Assembly (NCBI RefSeq): GCF_004570875.1
Contig: NZ_SPQK01000011.1
Location: forward strand, 62,001 to 126,000
DNA: 64,000 nt
Origin: Blastococcus sp. CT_GayMR16
GTDB taxonomy: Bacteria; Actinomycetota; Actinomycetes; Mycobacteriales; Geodermatophilaceae
Direction: 5' to 3'
Position numbers and translations under genes: made by a program. This document shows, piece after piece, positions 31,748-39,979 of the stretch (position 1 is its first letter; each line of letters opens with the position of its first letter). The notes under the pieces were generated by a model. That model did not search any database. It was not told where the DNA came from and saw only the letters and a program-made list of their open reading frames with translations.

Positions 31748-32979
31748 TGCGGATCGGCCTGGTCTGTCCCTACCAGTGGGACGTCCCCGGTGGGGTCCAG
31801 TACCACGTGCGTGACCTGGCCGGGACGCTGCGCGGGATGGGTCACCACGTCGAGGTCCTGACGCCGGCCGAGCACGAGGAGTCGCTGCCCGAGCACGCGA
31901 CCTTCGCCGGGCGGACGGTCCCGATGCCCTACAACGGCTCGATGGCGAGCTGGCAGTTCGGCCCGGTCTCCGCGGCGCGGGTCCGCCGCTGGTTGCGGGA
32001 GGGGCACTTCGACGTCGTCCACGTGCACGAGCCGGCGCCGCCGTCGGTCTCCCTGCTGGTCTGCATGATCGCCACGGGCCCGATCGTCGCCACCTTCCAC
32101 GCCGCGACCACGCGCTCGAAGTTGCTGGCGGCCTGGGGGCCGGTCGTGCGCCCCTGGCTGGAGCGGATCACCGGGCGCATCGCGGTGTCGGACTTCGCCC
32201 GGCGCGTGCAGGTCGAGCACCTCGGCGGGGACGCGGTGATCATCCCGAACGGCGTCCACGTGGACGTCTTCGCGCACGGCCCCTCGCTGCCGGGCGTCAC
32301 GCGGGGCGTCGACGGCCCGACCATCGGCTTCCTCGGTCGCTTCGACGAGCCGCGCAAGGGCCTGCCGGTGCTCCTGGACGCGATGCGCACCGTCGTCCGC
32401 CGGCATCCGGACGCGCGGCTGCTCATCGCCGGACGCGGGGACGCCGCGGCGATCGACGAGCTGATCGGCTCCGACCTGCGCGCCCACGTCCGGCTGCTCG
32501 GGGAGCTGTCCGAGGCCGACAAGGCCGCCTTCCTCCGCTCGGTGGACATCTACTGCGCGCCCAACCTGCTCGGGGAGTCCTTCGGCGTCGTCCTGATCGA
32601 AGCGCTCGCCGCGGGGGCGCCGATCGTGGCCAGCGACCTGGACGCCTTCGCCCGGGTGCTCGAGGACGGCGCGGCCGGGGTGCTGGTCCGCCGCGGCGAC
32701 CCCGCCGCGCTCGCGGACGCGCTCTGCGGCCTGCTGGCCGACCCCGCGCGGCTCGCCGAGCTCTCGGCCGGCGGTGCGCGCGCCGCGGCCGTCTACGACT
32801 GGGACGTCCTGGCCCGGCAGATCCTCGCCGTCTACGAGACCGTCCTGCCTCCGGGCGGTGGTGAGGTGACCCTGGGTGAGGACGACGCCGGCGTGTCCTT
32901 CGGCGGCCCTCCTGCAGGGTCCCGCCGCGAGCTCGCGAGCGGTGGGGGGCAGGAGGGTCCTTACTCTGACATCCCGTGA
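31747..32979 (+). CDS. pimA: Phosphatidylinositol alpha-mannosyltransferase, tail encoded by a repeat
   Basis: 410 residues, GT4 glycosyltransferase of two Rossmann domains. N-terminal [14 protein letters not shown] and [13 protein letters not shown], then linker, [21 protein letters not shown], and the nucleotide-sugar motif [18 protein letters not shown] with its two Glu residues. It transfers mannose from GDP-mannose to phosphatidylinositol at the cytoplasmic face. The core ends near VYETVLP; residues 387-406 are read from family-1 repeat copy C (32905-32962), so the tail is repeat-derived. The ATG at 31747 matches the family start [16 protein letters not shown]. Confidence 0.93.
   Translation: MRIGLVCPYQWDVPGGVQYHVRDLAGTLRGMGHHVEVLTPAEHEESLPEHATFAGRTVPMPYNGSMASWQFGPVSAARVRRWLREGHFDVVHVHEPAPPSVSLLVCMIATGPIVATFHAATTRSKLLAAWGPVVRPWLERITGRIAVSDFARRVQVEHLGGDAVIIPNGVHVDVFAHGPSLPGVTRGVDGPTIGFLGRFDEPRKGLPVLLDAMRTVVRRHPDARLLIAGRGDAAAIDELIGSDLRAHVRLLGELSEADKAAFLRSVDIYCAPNLLGESFGVVLIEALAAGAPIVASDLDAFARVLEDGAAGVLVRRGDPAALADALCGLLADPARLAELSAGGARAAAVYDWDVLARQILAVYETVLPPGGGEVTLGEDDAGVSFGGPPAGSRRELASGGGQEGPYSDIP
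32905..32962 (-). repeat. Family-1 hairpin repeat, copy C (inverted, inside pimA)
   Basis: Reverse complement of the same layout as copies A, B and D: AAGGACCCTCCTGC to GCAGGAGGGCC with the loop CCACCGCTCGCGAGCTCGCG. The stem is CCCTCCTGC/GCAGGAGGG. It remains in frame in pimA and contributes 20 codons. Its right edge meets the -10 box of the LemA-like gene. Confidence 0.8.
32962..32967 (+). promoter_or_regulatory. -10 hexamer TACTCT for the LemA-like gene
   Basis: TACTCT inside the last codons of pimA, starting at the last base of repeat copy C, is followed by 8 nt and then the GTG at 32976. This suggests a separate leaderless start inside the operon. Confidence 0.45.
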
Positions 32980-33563
32980 CGCCCGAGGCCTGGATCCTGC
33001 TGGTCGGCGTCCTCGTTCTCCTGCTGGTCGCGTGGACCGCGTGGACCCTCGTCCGGCTCAACCGGCTGGAGGCCCGCGTCGACCAGGCCTGGACGACCCT
33101 GGACACCCAGCTGCAGCGGCGGGCGGGTCTGGCCGAGGAGCTGGCCCGCAGCTACCCGGCCGCCGTGGGCGAGGACCGCGCGGAGTACCTGGCCGCGTTC
33201 GCCGCGGATGCCCGGGCGCCCGTCGACGGCGACCGCGAGCTCGCCGAGAACCTGCTCGGTCGGGAACTGCGGGACCTGCCCGAGGGGCTGCCGGGCATCC
33301 CGGCGGCACTGCGCACCGACCTGGACGGGACCCGGACGCGGGTCGGGCTGGCCCGCCGGTTCTACAACGACGCGGTGCGCGACACCGCCGCGTTGCGCCA
33401 CCGCCGGCTGTCCCGGCTGCTCCGGCTGCACGGCTCGCGCCCGCTGCCGCGCTACTTCGACATCGACGACCGCCTGGACGGGGCGCGCGGCGGCCGGACG
33501 CCACCGGTCAGAGCGGTCGCCGACCGGCCGTACGATGTCGGGGTTCCACCCGCTCGTTCCTGA
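32976..33563 (+). CDS. LemA-like membrane-anchored protein
   Basis: 195 residues. One N-terminal membrane helix ([21 protein letters not shown], residues 5-25) is followed by a helical bundle: [44 protein letters not shown], and [19 protein letters not shown], which resembles the LemA fold (coiled anti-parallel helices). Function is unknown; LemA proteins are often tied to envelope stress proteases. The GTG at 32976 overlaps the pimA stop. The C-terminal end is Pro/Arg-rich and runs into the pdxS promoter. Confidence 0.8.
   Translation: MTPEAWILLVGVLVLLLVAWTAWTLVRLNRLEARVDQAWTTLDTQLQRRAGLAEELARSYPAAVGEDRAEYLAAFAADARAPVDGDRELAENLLGRELRDLPEGLPGIPAALRTDLDGTRTRVGLARRFYNDAVRDTAALRHRRLSRLLRLHGSRPLPRYFDIDDRLDGARGGRTPPVRAVADRPYDVGVPPARS
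33531..33536 (+). promoter_or_regulatory. -10 hexamer TACGAT for pdxS
   Basis: TACGAT lies within the 3' end of the LemA-like gene, giving a predicted pdxS leader of about 50 nt with AAGGCAG before the GTG at 33593. Confidence 0.5.
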
Positions 33564-33592
33564 GTTTCCGTCGATCCGTAAGGCAGCATTCC

Positions 33593-34495
33593 GTGGCCAC
33601 CCCAGACACCACCCCGTCCACCGGCACCGAGCGCGTCAAGCGCGGCATGGCCGAGCAGCTCAAGGGCGGCGTCATCATGGACGTCGTCACTCCCGAGCAG
33701 GCCAAGATCGCCGAGGACGCCGGTGCGGTGGCCGTCATGGCGCTGGAGCGGGTGCCCGCCGACATCCGCGTGCAGGGTGGCATCGCCCGCATGAGCGACC
33801 CCGACATGATCGAGGGCATCATCGGCGCGGTCTCCATCCCGGTGATGGCCAAGGCCCGGATCGGCCACTTCGTCGAGGCCCAGGTCCTGCAGAGCCTGGG
33901 CGTCGACTACATCGACGAGTCCGAGGTCCTCACCCCGGCCGACGAGGCGCACCACATCGCCAAGAGCGAGTTCACCGTCCCCTTCGTCTGCGGCGCCACC
34001 GACCTGGGTGAGGCGCTGCGCCGCATCTCCGAGGGCGCGGCGATGATCCGGTCCAAGGGCGAGGCCGGCACCGGCAACGTCGTGGAGGCCACCCGGCACA
34101 TGCGGTCGATCCGCGCCGGCATCAAGCGCCTCGGCACCCTCGACGAGACCGAGCTGTTCGTGGCCGCGAAGGAGCTTCGCGCGCCCTACGACCTGGTCGT
34201 CGAGGTCGCTCGCCTGGGCAAGCTGCCCGTCGTGCTGTTCACCGCCGGCGGCATCGCCACCCCGGCGGACGCCGCGATGATGATGCAGCTCGGTGCCGAG
34301 GGTGTGTTCGTCGGCTCGGGCATCTTCAAGGCCGGCGACCCCGCGCTGCGCGCCGCCGCGATCGTGCAGGCGACGACCTTCCACGACGACCCCGCCGTCA
34401 TCGCCAAGGTCTCCCGCGGCCTGGGCGAGCCGATGGTCGGCATCAACATCTCCACGCTGCCCGAGAGCGAGCGGTACGCCACCCGCGGCTGGTGA
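33593..34495 (+). CDS. pdxS: Pyridoxal 5'-phosphate synthase, lyase subunit
   Basis: 300 residues, a (beta/alpha)8 barrel. [32 protein letters not shown] is the N-terminal signature; the catalytic lysines fall in the IMDVV-adjacent helix and in [15 protein letters not shown]; the phosphate-binding loop is [36 protein letters not shown]. With PdxT, it makes PLP directly from ribose 5-phosphate, glyceraldehyde 3-phosphate and glutamine-derived ammonia. The GTG at 33593 gives the usual N-terminus. Unlike the mycobacterial layout, two small genes lie between pdxS and pdxT here, on the opposite strand. Confidence 0.97.
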   Translation: MATPDTTPSTGTERVKRGMAEQLKGGVIMDVVTPEQAKIAEDAGAVAVMALERVPADIRVQGGIARMSDPDMIEGIIGAVSIPVMAKARIGHFVEAQVLQSLGVDYIDESEVLTPADEAHHIAKSEFTVPFVCGATDLGEALRRISEGAAMIRSKGEAGTGNVVEATRHMRSIRAGIKRLGTLDETELFVAAKELRAPYDLVVEVARLGKLPVVLFTAGGIATPADAAMMMQLGAEGVFVGSGIFKAGDPALRAAAIVQATTFHDDPAVIAKVSRGLGEPMVGINISTLPESERYATRGW

Positions 34496-34517
34496 CCCCG
34501 AGCGGACCGGATCCGGC

Positions 34518-34898
34518 CTAGGCGTCGGATCGCGCGGAGTACGGCTTGCCCGGCCAGTACGCCCACTCCTCGAAGTCCTCGACCCGACCGTCCGGGGCGA
34601 ACCGCAGCACCCACAGGTCCCGGTACTCCTGCGCCACCGGCTCGCGATAGCGCACGTCGAGCCGGACCACTGCCTCCGGTCCCTCGACGGCGACCGGCTC
34701 CGCGGCCACCGAGAACGTCCGGCCCTCGTCGTCGAGCCAGAACTCCTGGATCCCCGCGTGACCGGCCTTCGGCTCCTCGTAGGGCGAGGTCCGATACCTC
34801 GCGTCCTCGGTGAACAGCCTGCTGACGGCGGTGCGGTCACCGGACCGCCACGCGCGCTCGTAGTCCGCGACCCACCGCATCACGCCGTCTCGATCCAC
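34518..34898 (-). CDS. NTF2/SnoaL-like protein
   Basis: About 126 residues with the cone-shaped NTF2 fold pattern: helix MRWVADYERAWRSGDRTAVSRLFTEDARYRTSPYEEPKAGHAGIQEFWL then strands EPVAVEGPEAVVRLDVRY and LWVLRFAPDGRVEDFEEWAYWP. Such proteins are small ligand-binding or enzyme domains; no specific role can be given. The start is uncertain: GTG 34898 is chosen over ATG 34880 because the longer end keeps VDRDGV. The stop lies 22 bp from the pdxS stop. It is 23 bp downstream of the flavin-type gene on the same strand, so the two form a small unit. Confidence 0.75.
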   Translation of the reverse strand: MDRDGVMRWVADYERAWRSGDRTAVSRLFTEDARYRTSPYEEPKAGHAGIQEFWLDDEGRTFSVAAEPVAVEGPEAVVRLDVRYREPVAQEYRDLWVLRFAPDGRVEDFEEWAYWPGKPYSARSDA

Positions 34899-34921
34899 GA
34901 GGTCACGCTGCCACGAACAGG

Positions 34922-35434
34922 TCAGGTGGTGGCCGGGAAGCGGTACCGGGTCTGCGCGAAGCGGCCCTTGGCGAATGCGAGCACCTTCGTGGGAGCGACC
35001 TCGAACACGACGGCTGATCCGCCGTCCCCGTGATGGAAGGACCCGTGCTCGACGGTGAAGTCCCAGTCGCCCCGGTACTTGCTGCGCCAGAGGTCGGCGA
35101 GGGTGCGCAGCCGGGCGTCGTCGCTGACCTGCACGGCGCTGCCTTCGACGACGAGGTCCAGTCCCTCCTTCCATCGGTTGGTGCCGGTGGTAAGGGCGAC
35201 GTGCGGGTTCGCTGTCAGGTTCACCGCCTTCTGCTCCGCCGGACCCGTGCAGAAGTGGAGCCGGCCTTCGGACCAGACGGCCGGCAGGGGTGTGACGTGT
35301 GGCCGGCCGTCGCCTCGTACCGTCGAGATCCAGAAGAGCTCGGCGGTCTCGAGCACGCGGAGCGCGTCCGACCATGGCGTCGGAGGCGACTCCGGATCGC
35401 CGAAGCGGGTGTCCTGCTCGGGTGTGGGTTCCAT
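34922..35434 (-). CDS. Pyridoxamine 5'-phosphate oxidase family (FMN/F420-binding split barrel) protein
   Basis: 170 residues with the split-barrel pattern: [56 protein letters not shown], then [25 protein letters not shown] and [24 protein letters not shown]. Members bind FMN, F420 or heme and many reduce quinones or other substrates. It lies between pdxS and pdxT, which is suggestive, but the sequence matches the general PPOX class rather than PdxH, so a role in vitamin B6 metabolism is not assumed. The ATG at 35434 is the only good start. Confidence 0.85.
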   Translation of the reverse strand: MEPTPEQDTRFGDPESPPTPWSDALRVLETAELFWISTVRGDGRPHVTPLPAVWSEGRLHFCTGPAEQKAVNLTANPHVALTTGTNRWKEGLDLVVEGSAVQVSDDARLRTLADLWRSKYRGDWDFTVEHGSFHHGDGGSAVVFEVAPTKVLAFAKGRFAQTRYRFPATT

Positions 35435-35458
35435 GCCTTTTCTGACACCCGGAACGGC

Positions 35459-35512
35459 AGCGATTCATCGGTGGCCCTCCGGGCCAGCGATTCATCAGTG
35501 GCCCTCCGGGCC
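35459..35512 (+). repeat. Tandem duplicate of a 27-bp unit
   Basis: Two adjacent copies (35459-35485 and 35486-35512) of a unit with the core AGCGATTCATC, GTGGCCCTCCGGGCC, differing at one base (G to A at the twelfth position). They lie in the divergent promoter region of the PPOX-like gene and pdxT, just before the pdxT -10 box. Each unit includes a GGCCCTCCGGGCC dyad. Confidence 0.8.
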
Positions 35513-35535
35513 TCCACCCCGGTTCGGGCCCCCCG

Positions 35536-35541
35536 TAGCGT
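35536..35541 (+). promoter_or_regulatory. -10 hexamer TAGCGT for pdxT, leaderless
   Basis: TAGCGT is followed by 8 nt and then the GTG at 35550. Confidence 0.6.
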
Positions 35542-35549
35542 GGACGGTC

Positions 35550-36224
35550 GTGTCCAGCCATACCGCCCGGCCCGTCATCGGGGTCCTCGCCCTGCAGGGC
35601 GACGTCCGTGAGCACCTGGCCGCGCTGCGCGAGCAGGGTGCCGACGCGGTGACCGTGCGCCGGCCCGAGGAGCTGGCCGCGGTGGACGGCCTGATCATCC
35701 CGGGCGGGGAGTCGACGACCATGGTCAAGCTGGCCGCCCGGTTCGAGCTGCTCGAGCCGCTGCGTGCCGCCGTCCGCGCCGGGCTGCCGGCCTACGGCTC
35801 GTGCGCCGGGATGATCCTGCTCGCCGATCGGATCCTCGACGCCCCGCCCGACCAGGAGACCATCGGCGGCCTGGACGTCACGGTCCGCCGCAACGCGTTC
35901 GGCCGGCAGGTGGACTCCTTCGAGTCCGACATCGCCTTCGAGGGCCTCGACGGCGGGGACGTGCACGCCGTCTTCATCCGGGCGCCGTGGGTGGAGGAGG
36001 CCGGCGAGCAGGTCGTCGTCCTCGGCCGGGTCGTGGGGGGACCGGCCGACGGTAAGATCGTGGCGGTCCGCCAGGGCAATCTGGTGGCGACGAGCTTTCA
36101 CCCCGAGCTGACCGGGGACCGCCGGGTGCACGCGATGTTCGCCGACATCGTCCGCAACCACTTGGCCGAGCAGGCCGGCAGCGTTCCGAATGGGGCCGCC
36201 GGGAACGAGAGGGGCAAGCCATGA
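35550..36224 (+). CDS. pdxT: Pyridoxal 5'-phosphate synthase, glutaminase subunit
   Basis: 224 residues, class I glutamine amidotransferase. [17 protein letters not shown] is the family start, [11 protein letters not shown] the oxyanion region, [11 protein letters not shown] holds the nucleophile Cys, and SFHPELTGD the catalytic His-Glu pair. It releases ammonia from glutamine and channels it to PdxS. The GTG at 35550 with a -10 box 8 nt upstream is chosen over longer frames. The stop overlaps the yebC start (ATGA), so they are co-transcribed, as in mycobacteria. Confidence 0.96.
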   Translation: MSSHTARPVIGVLALQGDVREHLAALREQGADAVTVRRPEELAAVDGLIIPGGESTTMVKLAARFELLEPLRAAVRAGLPAYGSCAGMILLADRILDAPPDQETIGGLDVTVRRNAFGRQVDSFESDIAFEGLDGGDVHAVFIRAPWVEEAGEQVVVLGRVVGGPADGKIVAVRQGNLVATSFHPELTGDRRVHAMFADIVRNHLAEQAGSVPNGAAGNERGKP

Positions 36225-36973
36225 GCGGCCATTCCAAGTGGGCGACGACCAAGCACAAGAAGGCCGGCATCGATGCCAAGCGCGGCAAGCTCTTCGCCAA
36301 GCTGATCAAGAACATCGAGGTCGCGGCGCGCACCGGCGGCGGTGACCTCTCGGGCAACCCGACGCTCTTCGACGCCGTCCAGAAGGCCAAGAAGTCCTCG
36401 GTGCCCAACGACAACATCGACCGCGCGGTCAAGCGCGGATCCGGCGCCGAGGCCGGCGGCGTCGACTACCAGGGCATCACCTACGAGGGCTACGCGCCCG
36501 GCGGCGTCGCCGTCCTGATCGAGTGCCTCACCGACAACAAGAACCGCTCGGCCATGGAGGTGCGCACCGCCATGACCCGCAACGGCGGGTCGATGGCCGA
36601 CCCCGGCTCGGTCTCCTACCTCTTCACCCGCAAGGGCGTCATCGTGGTGCCGAAGTCCGACGGCGTCGACGAGGACGCCGTGCTCATGGCCGTCCTGGAC
36701 GCCGGCGCCGAGGAGGTCCGCGACCTCGGGGACACGTTCGAGGTGGTCTGCGAGCCGACCGACCTGGTCACCGTCCGCACCGGCCTGCAGGACGCCGGGA
36801 TCGACTACGACTCCGCCGAGGCCGGCTTCGTGCCCAGCGTCACCGTCGAGCTCGACGAGGACAGCGCAGGCAAGGTCTTCCGGCTGATCGACGCCCTCGA
36901 GGACTGCGACGACGTGCAGAACGTCTACGCGAACTACGACGTGTCCGACGAGGTCCTCGAGCGCGTCGGCTGA
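36221..36973 (+). CDS. yebC: YebC/PmpR-family protein
   Basis: 250 residues, normal length. The hallmark start is [37 protein letters not shown]; the middle domain has [36 protein letters not shown] and [20 protein letters not shown]. Family members act as transcriptional regulators and, as recently shown for relatives, can relieve ribosome stalling at proline stretches. It lies upstream of ruvCAB, as in many bacteria. The stop is followed by family-1 repeat copy D, which likely separates it from ruvC. Confidence 0.96.
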   Translation: MSGHSKWATTKHKKAGIDAKRGKLFAKLIKNIEVAARTGGGDLSGNPTLFDAVQKAKKSSVPNDNIDRAVKRGSGAEAGGVDYQGITYEGYAPGGVAVLIECLTDNKNRSAMEVRTAMTRNGGSMADPGSVSYLFTRKGVIVVPKSDGVDEDAVLMAVLDAGAEEVRDLGDTFEVVCEPTDLVTVRTGLQDAGIDYDSAEAGFVPSVTVELDEDSAGKVFRLIDALEDCDDVQNVYANYDVSDEVLERVG

Positions 36974-36975
36974 AC

Positions 36976-37031
36976 AAGGACCTCGTCCTCCCCACCCCTC
37001 GCACGCTCGCGGCGGTGCCCGGGACGAGGCC
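36976..37031 (+). repeat. Family-1 hairpin repeat, copy D
   Basis: Begins AAGGACC two bases after the yebC stop. The stem is CCTCGTCC/GGACGAGG; loop core CACCCCTCGCACGCTCGCGG. Placement right after a stop codon matches copies A and B. Confidence 0.78.
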
Positions 37032-37071
37032 GAAGAGGGCGTGTCGGCGCGGGTGGGTCGGTCTCGGCCGC

Positions 37072-37096
37072 TAGCCTCGGTCGAACAGGCGTTCGG
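37072..37096 (+). promoter_or_regulatory. ruvC promoter with LexA-type SOS box
   Basis: -10 hexamer TAGCCT (37072-37077) followed by TCGAAC-AGGC-GTTCGG (37081-37096), one base off the actinobacterial LexA consensus TCGAAC-N4-GTTCGA. The box would cover the transcription start, so LexA binding would block ruvCAB transcription until DNA damage. SOS control of ruvCAB is known in mycobacteria. Confidence 0.8.
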
Positions 37097-37114
37097 CTGA
37101 TCAAGGAGCTCGTC

Positions 37115-37684
37115 ATGCGGGTGCTCGGTATCGACCCCGGTCTCACCCGGTGCGGGTGGGGCGTGGTCGAGGGCCGCCCCGGGGCGCGACCCACCGCGAT
37201 CGGCGTCGGCGTGATCCGCACGATGGCCGAGCTCGACCTGGAGCTGCGCCTGCTGGAGCTGCACACGGCGGTGACCGCCCTCCTGCGCGAGCACCGGCCG
37301 GACGTGGTGGCGATCGAGCGGGTCTTCACCCAGAACAACAAGGGGACGGCGATGGGGACGGCGCAGGCCGCCGGCGTCGCCGCGCTCGCCGCCGCCCAGG
37401 CCGACCGGCCGGTCGCCTGGCACACCCCCAGCGAGGTCAAGGCCGCCATCTCCGGTAACGGCCGCGCCGACAAGGAGCAGGTCACCCTGATGGTCACCCG
37501 AGTGCTCGGTCTGGCCGAGGCGCCGAAGCCTGCCGACGCCGCCGACGCCCTGGCGCTCGCGGTCTGTCACGTCTGGCGCGGCCCGGCCCAGGAGCGGCTG
37601 CGCAAGGCCGCGATCGTCAGCGGCATCGGCGCCCCGGTCCGGCAGACGACCCTCCCGCGCTGGACGGGGGTGGCCGCCCGATGA
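37115..37684 (+). CDS. ruvC: Holliday junction resolvase
   Basis: 189 residues. The four acidic residues of the RNase H-like active site can be placed: D in [14 protein letters not shown] (residue 7), E in VAIERVF, and D residues in the [14 protein letters not shown] end. The dimer cuts symmetric strands at Holliday junctions. The ATG at 37115 has AAGGAG about 8 nt upstream. It is the first gene of ruvC-ruvA-ruvB under an SOS-type box; the stop overlaps ruvA. Confidence 0.96.
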   Translation: MRVLGIDPGLTRCGWGVVEGRPGARPTAIGVGVIRTMAELDLELRLLELHTAVTALLREHRPDVVAIERVFTQNNKGTAMGTAQAAGVAALAAAQADRPVAWHTPSEVKAAISGNGRADKEQVTLMVTRVLGLAEAPKPADAADALALAVCHVWRGPAQERLRKAAIVSGIGAPVRQTTLPRWTGVAAR

Positions 37685-38313
37685 TCGCGTCGGTGTCCGG
37701 CCGCGTGGCCGCGGTCTCCCCGGACGGCGCCGTCGTCGAGGTCGGCGGGATCGGGCTGGCCGTGCAGTGCACCCCGGGAACCATCGCGCGGCTGCAGGTG
37801 GGGGAGAACGCCCGGCTCTCGACCAGCCTGATCGTGCGCGAGGACTCCCTGACGCTCTACGGCTTCGCCGACGACGACGAGCGCAGCCTGTTCGAGCTGC
37901 TGCAGACGGCCAACGGCGTGGGCCCGCGGCTGGCGCAGGCAGTGCTGGCGATCCACCCGCCGCGCGAGGTCCGGCGGGCGGTCTCGATGGCCGACGTCAA
38001 GGCGCTGATGCTGGTGCCGGGCATCGGCAAGAAGGGCGCCGAGCGGCTGATCCTGGAGCTGCGCGACCGGCTCGGCGTCACGACCTCCGACACCTCGCTC
38101 GACGCCCCGCTGGGTCCGTCGCTGATCACTCCGGTCGCGCCGTGGAAGGACCAGCTGACCTCGGCCCTGGTCGGGTTCGGCTGGAGCGTGAAAGAGGCGG
38201 ACGGCGCGATCGCGCAGCTCGTCCCCGTCGCTGACGAGCAGATCGCGGCGAACGGCGGCGTGGAGATCGCCATCCTCCTGCGCCAGGCGCTGCAGCTCCT
38301 GGGCCGCGCATGA
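37681..38313 (+). CDS. ruvA: Holliday junction DNA helicase subunit RuvA
   Basis: 210 residues. Domain I is an OB-fold ([30 protein letters not shown], up to about residue 62). Domain II holds two helix-hairpin-helix motifs ([19 protein letters not shown] and [19 protein letters not shown]). A flexible linker leads to domain III ([19 protein letters not shown]), which binds RuvB. The tetramer grips the four-way junction. Start and stop overlap ruvC and ruvB by four bases each. Confidence 0.96.
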   Translation: MIASVSGRVAAVSPDGAVVEVGGIGLAVQCTPGTIARLQVGENARLSTSLIVREDSLTLYGFADDDERSLFELLQTANGVGPRLAQAVLAIHPPREVRRAVSMADVKALMLVPGIGKKGAERLILELRDRLGVTTSDTSLDAPLGPSLITPVAPWKDQLTSALVGFGWSVKEADGAIAQLVPVADEQIAANGGVEIAILLRQALQLLGRA

Positions 38314-39455
38314 GTGCGCCCTTCGACCGCTCGCTCACCGGGGAGGTCGACGGCGGCCTGGGCCAGGACGCCGCGGTGTCCCCGCTGGCCGGCGACGAGG
38401 AGCGGGTCGTCGAGTCGGCGCTGCGGCCGCACTCCCTGACGGAGTTCATCGGCCAGCCCAAGGTCTCGCGGCAGCTGGCGCTGGTGCTCGAGGGCGCCAA
38501 GCGGCGCGGCCGGCCACCGGACCACGTGCTGCTCTCCGGCCCGCCCGGGCTGGGGAAGACCAGCCTGGCGCTGATCATCGGCTCCGAGCTGGGGACGGCG
38601 GTCAAGATCACCAGCGGCCCGGCGATCGAGCGCTCCGGCGACCTCGCCGCGATGCTGTCCAACCTCGCGCCCGGCGACGTCCTCTTCATCGACGAGATCC
38701 ACCGCATCGCCCGGCCCGCCGAGGAACTGCTGTACATGGCGATGGAGGACTTCCGGGTCGACGTCGTCGTCGGAAAGGGTCCCGGGGCGACGGCGATCCC
38801 CCTGGAGATCAGCCCGTTCACGCTCGTCGGCGCCACCACGCGCGCCGGGCTCCTCACCGGACCGCTCCGGGACCGGTTCGGCTTCGTCGGTCAGATGGAG
38901 TTCTACGAGGTGGCGGAACTGCAGCAGGTGCTGCGCCGCAGCGCCGCGCTGCTCGGGGTCGACCTGACCGACGAGGGGTCCGCGGAGATCGCCGGCCGCT
39001 CCCGCGGCACACCGCGCATCGCCAACCGGCTGCTGCGCCGGGTCCGCGACTTCGCCGAGGTCGAGGCCGACGGGCGGGTCACCCTGGCTGTGGCCCAGGC
39101 CGCGCTGGCGCTGTACGACGTCGACGACCTCGGCCTGGACCGCCTGGACCGGGCGGTGCTGGAGGCACTGGTCGTGCGCTTCGGCGGCGGACCGGTCGGC
39201 GTCGCGACGCTGGCGGTGGCCGTGGGGGAGGAGCCCAACACCGTCGAGGAGGTCTGCGAGCCGTTCCTCGTGCGGGCGGGCCTGCTCGCCCGCACCTCAC
39301 GGGGACGGGTGGCGACGGAGGCCGCATGGCACCACCTGGGCCGGCCGCTGCCCCGTGGTGGTGCCCTGCTCGGTGGGGCGGGTGGGGCGATCAGTGGCCT
39401 GACCGGTGCCCCGTCCACCCCGGGTGCGTCCCCAGAGCCCCTGTTCGGCGCCTAG
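38310..39455 (+). CDS. ruvB: Holliday junction branch migration ATPase RuvB
   Basis: 381 residues. Walker [10 protein letters not shown] near residue 77, Walker [11 protein letters not shown], sensor 1 GATTRAGLL, the arginine finger region GPLRDRFGF, and a C-terminal winged helix ([45 protein letters not shown]). It forms the hexameric motor for branch migration with RuvA. The C-terminal ~35 residues (Gly/Ala/Pro-rich, ending SPEPLFGA) extend beyond the usual end. The N-terminal ~30 residues are also extra. Confidence 0.96.
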   Translation: MSAPFDRSLTGEVDGGLGQDAAVSPLAGDEERVVESALRPHSLTEFIGQPKVSRQLALVLEGAKRRGRPPDHVLLSGPPGLGKTSLALIIGSELGTAVKITSGPAIERSGDLAAMLSNLAPGDVLFIDEIHRIARPAEELLYMAMEDFRVDVVVGKGPGATAIPLEISPFTLVGATTRAGLLTGPLRDRFGFVGQMEFYEVAELQQVLRRSAALLGVDLTDEGSAEIAGRSRGTPRIANRLLRRVRDFAEVEADGRVTLAVAQAALALYDVDDLGLDRLDRAVLEALVVRFGGGPVGVATLAVAVGEEPNTVEEVCEPFLVRAGLLARTSRGRVATEAAWHHLGRPLPRGGALLGGAGGAISGLTGAPSTPGASPEPLFGA

Positions 39456-39617
39456 ACTTCGACACGCTGGCGCGCAACTCGTCCGGCCGTGGCCGTGCGC
39501 GTCCCGTCCGGCCGTCCGTGCGCCTTGCACCAGACGCAGTCGACGTACCCGAGCGGTCCCGAACCGGGCCCGCACCCCACCGCGGAGCAGCACGCGCGGT
39601 AGAGAGGCACATCTGTC

Positions 39618-39965
39618 GTGGAGCAGTACTTCCCGATCGTCCTGATCGCCCTGTTCGCCGTCGTCCTGTTCGTGCTGCCGGCCCGGCAGCGCAAGCGGAT
39701 GCAGGCCCAGGCGCAGGCACTCCAGGAGTCCCTGGACATCGGTACGCCGGTCATGACCACCAGCGGCCTGCACGGCAACGTCGCCTCGATCGGTGACAAG
39801 ACGGTCGACCTCGAGATCGCCCCCGGCGTCGTGGTCACGTTCGCCCGGCAGGCGATCCTCGAGATCCGCAAGCCCCTCGGGACGACCGACGGCCTCACCG
39901 ACGAGGGCACCGACTCCGGTACGCCCGGCACGGCCGGCGGGCGTCCGGCCGACGGCGCCGTCTGA
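39618..39965 (+). CDS. yajC: Preprotein translocase subunit YajC
   Basis: 115 residues. One membrane helix (FPIVLIALFAVVLFVLPARQRKR, residues 5-24) is followed by the conserved small domain (GTPVMTTSGLHGNVASIGDKTVDLEIAPGVVVTFARQAI). A Thr/Gly/Asp-rich tail ends the protein. It associates with SecD-SecF at the Sec translocon. The GTG at 39618 follows AGAGAGG at 39601. The 162 bp before it, after ruvB, contain no gene and no obvious promoter. secD starts 14 bp downstream. Confidence 0.93.
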   Translation: MEQYFPIVLIALFAVVLFVLPARQRKRMQAQAQALQESLDIGTPVMTTSGLHGNVASIGDKTVDLEIAPGVVVTFARQAILEIRKPLGTTDGLTDEGTDSGTPGTAGGRPADGAV

Positions 39966-39979
39966 GCCGGGCGACCACC

